Assembly: GCA_934307065.1 (NCBI GenBank)
Contig: CAKRCD010000023.1
Location: 1 to 28,103, forward strand
Length of the DNA stretch: 28,103 nt
Direction of reading: 5' to 3'
Origin: an uncultured Bariatricus sp.
GTDB lineage: Bacteria > Bacillota > Clostridia > Lachnospirales > Lachnospiraceae
The notes beneath the pieces are model-generated. The model was not told the DNA's origin. It saw nothing but the letters and a program-made list of their open reading frames with translations, and made no database searches. The position numbers were made by a program, and so were the translations under genes. The first letter of the stretch is position 1. Each line of letters opens with the position of its first letter. Positions 24,679 to 28,103 of the stretch are shown piece by piece.

Positions 24679-26667
24679 TTAGTTCACACGCATATCTAAA
24701 TGTGTCGGAATTTCTGACTCAGGAATTCCTTTCTTCTTCGCATAGGCAAACCAGATATCTCCAATGAGTGTCTCTCCCTCGCGGACCAAAGCATAGTCCC
24801 GCCTGAATGCCTCCTCCAGAAACTCAAATTCATCTAGCTCTATTGCAGCTTCACACGCTTTTGCATACAAACTTTCTTCTGCTTTCAAGTTCTCAGGCAA
24901 ACTCTGGTAACACGCAAATACTTCTGCAAACTTTCCAGCCTTTAACATATAAGCAAAATATTCTTTATAAAATGCTTGGTCTATATCCGGCCACGCCTCC
25001 AAATGTGCCTCTTCCATATAAGCAAGTGCCTGCTCATTATCCCCTGCCTGTGCTGCCGCAAACGCAAGATTTCTCCAGAAAATCGGTACATTTACAATAT
25101 TCAGTCCTTCTTTCCAATGCGCAATTGCCGCTTCTTCCTGTCCATCTTCATATAGAAGAGAACCAAGCAGTAAATGTGCCATGGCATTCTTCGGATCATG
25201 CATCAGGCACTGCTCCAGATATGGCTGATATGCCTTGTCCGTCATAAAAGCAGCAGGAAGTTCTGTTCCTTTCAATTCAGGCAATGTTTTTTTGCAGATT
25301 AACTCCATATACATCATTTGTTCTGCGCCAATTGTTTCTGCCGGGAATAAAAACTGTCTTGGGAACAGCAGCTGATTCTCATTCATGCGACGAACCTGCT
25401 CCAATGCTCCCCATCCGCTTCCCGTGTATAGAATCTTTGTGCACGGCAGGTGGTGCATTTCATGGAAATGCTTATCGTACTCTACAATTTTATCCGCTGA
25501 AAGAGCACTGTTGACTGCTGTCTTTACACACATTTCTGCTAAATCATACGCAATATCCCCCGTATCTTCTGCATCCAGCACAAGCCCTCCAAATGCCTGT
25601 GTAAATGAAATTACTTCTCCCGCCGGAAATACGGTCGTATGAAGCTGTGTTGGTGCCAGTCCAGCCTGGATTTCCACATAGTCTCCCTTTCCGGGAACCG
25701 CAAGATAATCCTTCCACTGCTGTCCACCTCTATGGGTGCCCCAGCAGAACATTTTGCGGATTCTGAGTGGCTGCGTAGAACGTTCAAAAAAGGCACTTCC
25801 ATCCCGGTAAGTAATGCTTTCCCATGGCGAAACCAATTCCTTTCCATTTTGGAAAAAGTACTCACTGGAATAAGTGAAATTTTTTGGATACGATGCATCT
25901 TTACCAGGAAGTATCGGAAGTTCCGGCATCGTCCCATGGCCAAAGCTATGTTCTGAGCCAGGGTAAACTGACTTTGGCTCCAAATACATTACTTCTTTTG
26001 TAGAAGAAAAAACTCTGCATCCTTCTTCTTCCCGTACCGCAATATTGGTCCACCAATACATAGACACATCCTTAGCCGAATCGTTCATGATCGTCACATG
26101 AGCAAATAATTGGCGGCTCTCATCCGGAAGATGAAAATCTATCTGCCATAACAGTCCCTTCGTCCGCTCATACTCATACATTCTGAGGAACTCATATCCT
26201 TCTTCAGCAACCACTTTTGCAAAAAAGACTTTATCGCAAGTTGTAAAAGTATGTCCGTACTGAGCCACATTCCACTCTATTCCACCGGAAAACCATGCAT
26301 TTCGCACTGCCAGATTCGCCGGCTGCATAACCGGATTACGGAAAAGCAGTTCTCTGCTATTTTTCTTATCATAAAGTGACCAGAGTCTTCCACCATATTC
26401 CGGCAGAAACTCTGCTTTCAAAAATTCATTCTCCATGGTAACACATGCCATTTCCATAGAGCGTTTGTCACGACTGTATCTGTCCTGTATCCGATATGGG
26501 AGTACACGGAACCCTGTATCAATTCCAAAGCCTTCCAGTTCTTCCGGCTTTAATGTACCATTTCCGACGGGATGGGAGTCATGGCTGCGTGCCCGGAACA
26601 TCGGAAGTGGATTTTCACCTTCGAGCGGTGCTCCTTGTATATTGATAAAACCTGTTGTAATCTTCAT
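24679..26667 (-). CDS. DUF5107 domain protein with C-terminal TPR repeats, function unknown
   Basis: 662 residues, no signal peptide or membrane segment, so cytoplasmic. The N-terminal half (about 40-370) is a DUF5107-type domain that looks like the galactose-mutarotase/aldose-epimerase superfold: LPEYGGRLWSLYDKK (88-102), RNPVMQPANLAVRNAWFSGG, then GGIEWN (128-133), His139, and YWWTNIAV (204-211). The C-terminal part (about 475-640) holds helical TPR-like repeats (AMAHLLLGSLLYEDGQEEAAIAHW in two pieces, AFAAAQAGDNEQALAYMEEA). Such proteins occur beside carbohydrate transport genes, but I know of no proven activity. It has its own promoter candidate, GAAGGAAA before the ATG, and is convergent with nagA. 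Sugar-linked enzyme or binding protein is inference. Confidence 0.8.
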   Translation of the reverse strand: MKITTGFINIQGAPLEGENPLPMFRARSHDSHPVGNGTLKPEELEGFGIDTGFRVLPYRIQDRYSRDKRSMEMACVTMENEFLKAEFLPEYGGRLWSLYDKKNSRELLFRNPVMQPANLAVRNAWFSGGIEWNVAQYGHTFTTCDKVFFAKVVAEEGYEFLRMYEYERTKGLLWQIDFHLPDESRQLFAHVTIMNDSAKDVSMYWWTNIAVREEEGCRVFSSTKEVMYLEPKSVYPGSEHSFGHGTMPELPILPGKDASYPKNFTYSSEYFFQNGKELVSPWESITYRDGSAFFERSTQPLRIRKMFCWGTHRGGQQWKDYLAVPGKGDYVEIQAGLAPTQLHTTVFPAGEVISFTQAFGGLVLDAEDTGDIAYDLAEMCVKTAVNSALSADKIVEYDKHFHEMHHLPCTKILYTGSGWGALEQVRRMNENQLLFPRQFLFPAETIGAEQMMYMELICKKTLPELKGTELPAAFMTDKAYQPYLEQCLMHDPKNAMAHLLLGSLLYEDGQEEAAIAHWKEGLNIVNVPIFWRNLAFAAAQAGDNEQALAYMEEAHLEAWPDIDQAFYKEYFAYMLKAGKFAEVFACYQSLPENLKAEESLYAKACEAAIELDEFEFLEEAFRRDYALVREGETLIGDIWFAYAKKKGIPESEIPTHLDMRVN

Positions 26668-26696
26668 CTTTTTTCCTTCTTTTGTTTTTTATTTGT

Positions 26697-26725
26697 ATGG
26701 TAACATCTTTCCATCCATGTTTCAA
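26697..26725 (-). promoter_or_regulatory. Possible promoter of the DUF5107 gene
   Basis: On the minus strand TTGAAA (26720-26725), 17 bases, then TACCAT (26697-26702). The -10 is only a moderate match. Confidence 0.35.
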
Positions 26726-26727
26726 TC

Positions 26728-26756
26728 TTGTTTTTTATAATTGCAAATGCTATAAT
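26728..26756 (+). promoter_or_regulatory. Promoter of the DtxR-like gene
   Basis: TTGTTT (26728-26733), a 17-base spacer and a perfect TATAAT (26751-26756). It overlaps the region of the divergent DUF5107 promoter. A transcript start near 26763 leaves a leader of about 108 bases. Confidence 0.65.
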
Positions 26757-26828
26757 ACTTCTAAGATAGTAAAGTCAAAATTATAAAACAAATAAGGACT
26801 CGTATCATCATCGGGGCAAATATTTTTT

Positions 26829-26866
26829 ACCCCCAATACTACAAAAATAGATTTATATAAGGGGGT
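26829..26866 (+). promoter_or_regulatory. Leader stem that could hide the DtxR-like gene's ribosome binding site
   Basis: ACCCCC (26829-26834) is complementary to GGGGGT (26861-26866). The latter is the Shine-Dalgarno element 5 bases before the ATG at 26871. The loop is 26 AT-rich bases. Pairing would block translation. Confidence 0.4.
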
Positions 26867-26870
26867 TAAC

Positions 26871-27245
26871 ATGCAAATCGGCAAATCATCTGAAAATTAT
26901 TTAGAAACTATATTGATGCTCAGCAAACAGCTACCTGTAGTCCGCTCCATTGATATCGCTTCAGAACTGAATTTTTCCAAGCCAAGCGTCAGTATCGCCA
27001 TGAAGCATCTGCGCGAAGATGGCTGTATTGAAATGAATCCTTCCGGCTTTATCACCTTAACGCCTAAGGGAATGGAAATTGCTTCCACCATCTATGAGCG
27101 GCACACCGTTCTTTCCAAATGGCTTATTTCTCTTGGAGTTGATCCGGAAGTGGCAACTGCAGATGCCTGTGAAATGGAACACCATATCAGTCCGGAAAGT
27201 TTTCAGGCAATGAAAGCATTTATTGAAAAACATGCAAATGAATAA
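26871..27245 (+). CDS. Short DtxR/MntR-family metal-dependent regulator
   Basis: 124-residue winged-helix repressor with only the DNA-binding and dimerisation domains and no C-terminal SH3-like domain. It opens with SSENYLETILML, followed by the recognition region SELNFSKPSVSIAMKHL. Aligning by eye to DtxR and MntR, the primary metal site would comprise Glu12, His78, Cys100, Glu103 and His104 (DACEMEHHIS). The usual Met10 (DtxR) or Asp8 (MntR) is Asn9, and ancillary-site residues are missing. Metal specificity (Mn, Fe or other) is unclear. It is divergent from the DUF5107 gene with no metal transporter nearby, so its target is probably elsewhere. The Shine-Dalgarno GGGGG lies unusually inside a possible hairpin. 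Confidence 0.9.
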   Translation: MQIGKSSENYLETILMLSKQLPVVRSIDIASELNFSKPSVSIAMKHLREDGCIEMNPSGFITLTPKGMEIASTIYERHTVLSKWLISLGVDPEVATADACEMEHHISPESFQAMKAFIEKHANE

Positions 27246-27247
27246 CT

Positions 27248-27275
27248 GGAAGAATCTGCCATACGCAGTTCTTCC
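27248..27275 (+). terminator. Stem-loop after the DtxR-like gene
   Basis: GGAAGAA (27248-27254) pairs with TTCTTCC (27269-27275) and CTGC with GCAG, with one bulged T. There is no T run directly after, so termination probably relies on the next hairpin. Confidence 0.45.
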
Positions 27276-27292
27276 GAATATATTAGGCAAAC

Positions 27293-27333
27293 AAAAAGAC
27301 TGGACTTCAGGCAACCTGAATCCAGTCTTTCCT
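27293..27333. terminator. Terminator of the rpsF-ssb-rpsR operon, also usable by the DtxR-like gene
   Basis: AAAGACTGGA (27295-27304) pairs with TCCAGTCTTT (27321-27330), and TTCAGG with CCTGAA inside it, with one unpaired C. The minus-strand tail is TTTTTG; the plus-strand tail is TTTCCT. Confidence 0.85.
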
Positions 27334-27343
27334 ATTAATCTAA

Positions 27344-27607
27344 TTAGTCCTGAACGTATGGCATTAAAGCGATATGTCTTGCTCTCTTGATTGCTACTGT
27401 AAGAGCTCTCTGATGCTTTGCACAGTTTCCTGTAATTCTTCTTGGAAGAATTTTTCCTCTTTCAGAAACATATTTCTTTAATTTTGCTACATCTTTGTAA
27501 TCGATTTCGTTATTTTCTTTTCCACAGAATACACAAACTTTTTTTCTTCTGCGTCCGCCTCTTCTCTTCATTGGAGAATCTGGTCTATTTCCTTTTTCGA
27601 ATGCCAT
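27344..27607 (-). CDS. rpsR: 30S ribosomal protein S18, zinc-binding (C+) form
   Basis: 87-residue S18, partner of S6 in the small subunit platform. The core [19 protein letters not shown] and [21 protein letters not shown] is typical. It keeps the CxxC pair (VCVFC) plus NCAKH, the cysteine-containing form thought to bind zinc, with a basic N-terminus ([10 protein letters not shown]). I start at the ATG at 27605-27607, 10 bases after AAAGGAG. It lies 32 bases downstream of ssb, the classical rpsF-ssb-rpsR order, and a terminator follows. Confidence 0.96.
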   Translation of the reverse strand: MAFEKGNRPDSPMKRRGGRRRKKVCVFCGKENNEIDYKDVAKLKKYVSERGKILPRRITGNCAKHQRALTVAIKRARHIALMPYVQD

Positions 27608-27639
27608 GTCTGCACATCTCCTTTCGACAAAACTCTGCA

Positions 27640-28074
27640 TTAATTAAATGGTAATTCTTCATCAATTCCATCCGGAATGTTCATGAAGCCGTCACCTGCG
27701 TCAACGCTCGGTGCCGGTGCCGGGCTTGTCTGATAAGATTGTGCGCCACTCGCATTCTTGCTTTCTGCAAACTCCTGTTCCTCAACAACAACTTCCGTTG
27801 TATATACCTTCACGCCATCCTTGTTGGTGTAGCTTCCGGTCTGGATACGGCCGCATACTGTAATACGCATTCCCTGACGGAAATAACGTTCTGTAAATTC
27901 AGCACTCTTTCCGAACACAACACAGTTAATAAAATCTGCACTCTGTTCTCCATCACGCTTAAATCTACGGTCTACAGCCAATGTATATCTTGCAATAGCG
28001 AGAGCATTCTCACCTTGTGAATATCTTACTTCAGGATCTCTTGTCAGACGTCCCATTAAAACTACTTTATTCAT
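27640..28074 (-). CDS. ssb: Single-stranded DNA-binding protein
   Basis: 144-residue SSB. The OB fold (about 1-105) begins [18 protein letters not shown] and contains [18 protein letters not shown] and [15 protein letters not shown] short Ala/Ser/Pro-rich linker leads to the acidic tip DEELPF, followed here by a final Asn, which recruits replication and repair partners. The ATG at 28074 has AAAGAGG 6 bases upstream. It lies between the presumed end of rpsF and rpsR. Confidence 0.96.
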   Translation of the reverse strand: MNKVVLMGRLTRDPEVRYSQGENALAIARYTLAVDRRFKRDGEQSADFINCVVFGKSAEFTERYFRQGMRITVCGRIQTGSYTNKDGVKVYTTEVVVEEQEFAESKNASGAQSYQTSPAPAPSVDAGDGFMNIPDGIDEELPFN

Positions 28075-28087
28075 ACGTTGCCTCTTT

Positions 28088-28103
28088 CTAAGCTTCCTGT
28101 TTC
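28088..28103 (-). CDS. rpsF: Possible last codons of rpsF (30S ribosomal protein S6), cut by window edge
   Basis: On the minus strand the final bases read as codons for K-Q-E-A and a TAG at 28088-28090, 13 bases before ssb. The identity rests only on the conserved rpsF-ssb-rpsR order. Confidence 0.3.

Noticed and set aside
26741..26750. TTGCAAATGC considered as a third AraC-type half-site near the DUF5107 gene
   Set aside because: Only about six bases match the AAAATGCA half-site, and it falls inside the spacer of the DtxR-like promoter.
15165..27294. Mobile-element hallmarks (integrase, insertion sequence, flanking direct repeats, tRNA) at the ends of the sugar locus
   Set aside because: Looked for by eye at both boundaries and none was found. 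An exhaustive repeat search was not possible.

Overview
The window looks like chromosomal DNA of a low-GC Gram-positive bacterium of the Clostridia, most likely a gut Lachnospiraceae. This rests on AGGAGG-type ribosome binding sites on nearly every gene, lipoprotein-type binding proteins, a Firmicutes-type MutS2, GdpP-RplI-DnaB gene order, a rpsF-ssb-rpsR cluster and tandem 8-Fe ferredoxins. The family assignment is inference; no rRNA is present. I see no tRNA, CRISPR array, insertion sequence, integrase or phage gene, and no gene-free stretch longer than about 230 bases.

Layout. (1) 1-3768, minus strand: an HtrA-like membrane protein that has lost its protease triad, then the 3'-5' exoribonuclease YhaM, then the 23S rRNA methyltransferase RlmD, which runs off the left edge. 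(2) 3980-8493, plus strand: MutS2, then an OmpR-type response regulator and its sensor kinase, closed by a terminator shared with the convergent gene. (3) 8557-9735, minus: an orphan sugar-binding lipoprotein. Its promoter carries tandem 10-bp direct repeats that fit a binding site for the neighbouring response regulator. (4) 9959-11137, plus: two tandem small ferredoxins, a terminator, then a MerR-type protein with a long helical tail. (5) 11246-15102, minus: gdpP, rplI and dnaB, the conserved c-di-AMP/ribosome/replication operon.

(6) 15256-24598: a hexosamine-utilisation locus. The minus-strand operon encodes a binding protein, two permeases, a sugar nucleotidyltransferase, a NahK-like anomeric kinase and GalE. 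The divergent plus-strand operon encodes an AraC regulator, NagB and NagA. Together they suggest import of a HexNAc-containing sugar, 1-phosphorylation, UDP activation, epimerisation at C4 and final breakdown through GlcNAc-6-P to fructose-6-P. No glycosidase or phosphorylase and no ABC ATPase is encoded here. (7) 24679-26667, minus: a DUF5107 plus TPR protein of unknown activity with a fold resembling aldose epimerases. (8) 26871-27245, plus: a short DtxR-like regulator. (9) 27344-28103, minus: rpsR, ssb and what may be the last codons of rpsF.

The best leads are four. The roughly 12-kb sugar locus splits what is in other Firmicutes one rpsF-ssb-rpsR-gdpP-rplI-dnaB neighbourhood. The DUF5107-TPR protein is an uncharacterised glycan-linked candidate. 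The HtrA-like protein is a pseudoprotease. The repeat-bearing promoter may couple the two-component system to the orphan binding protein.
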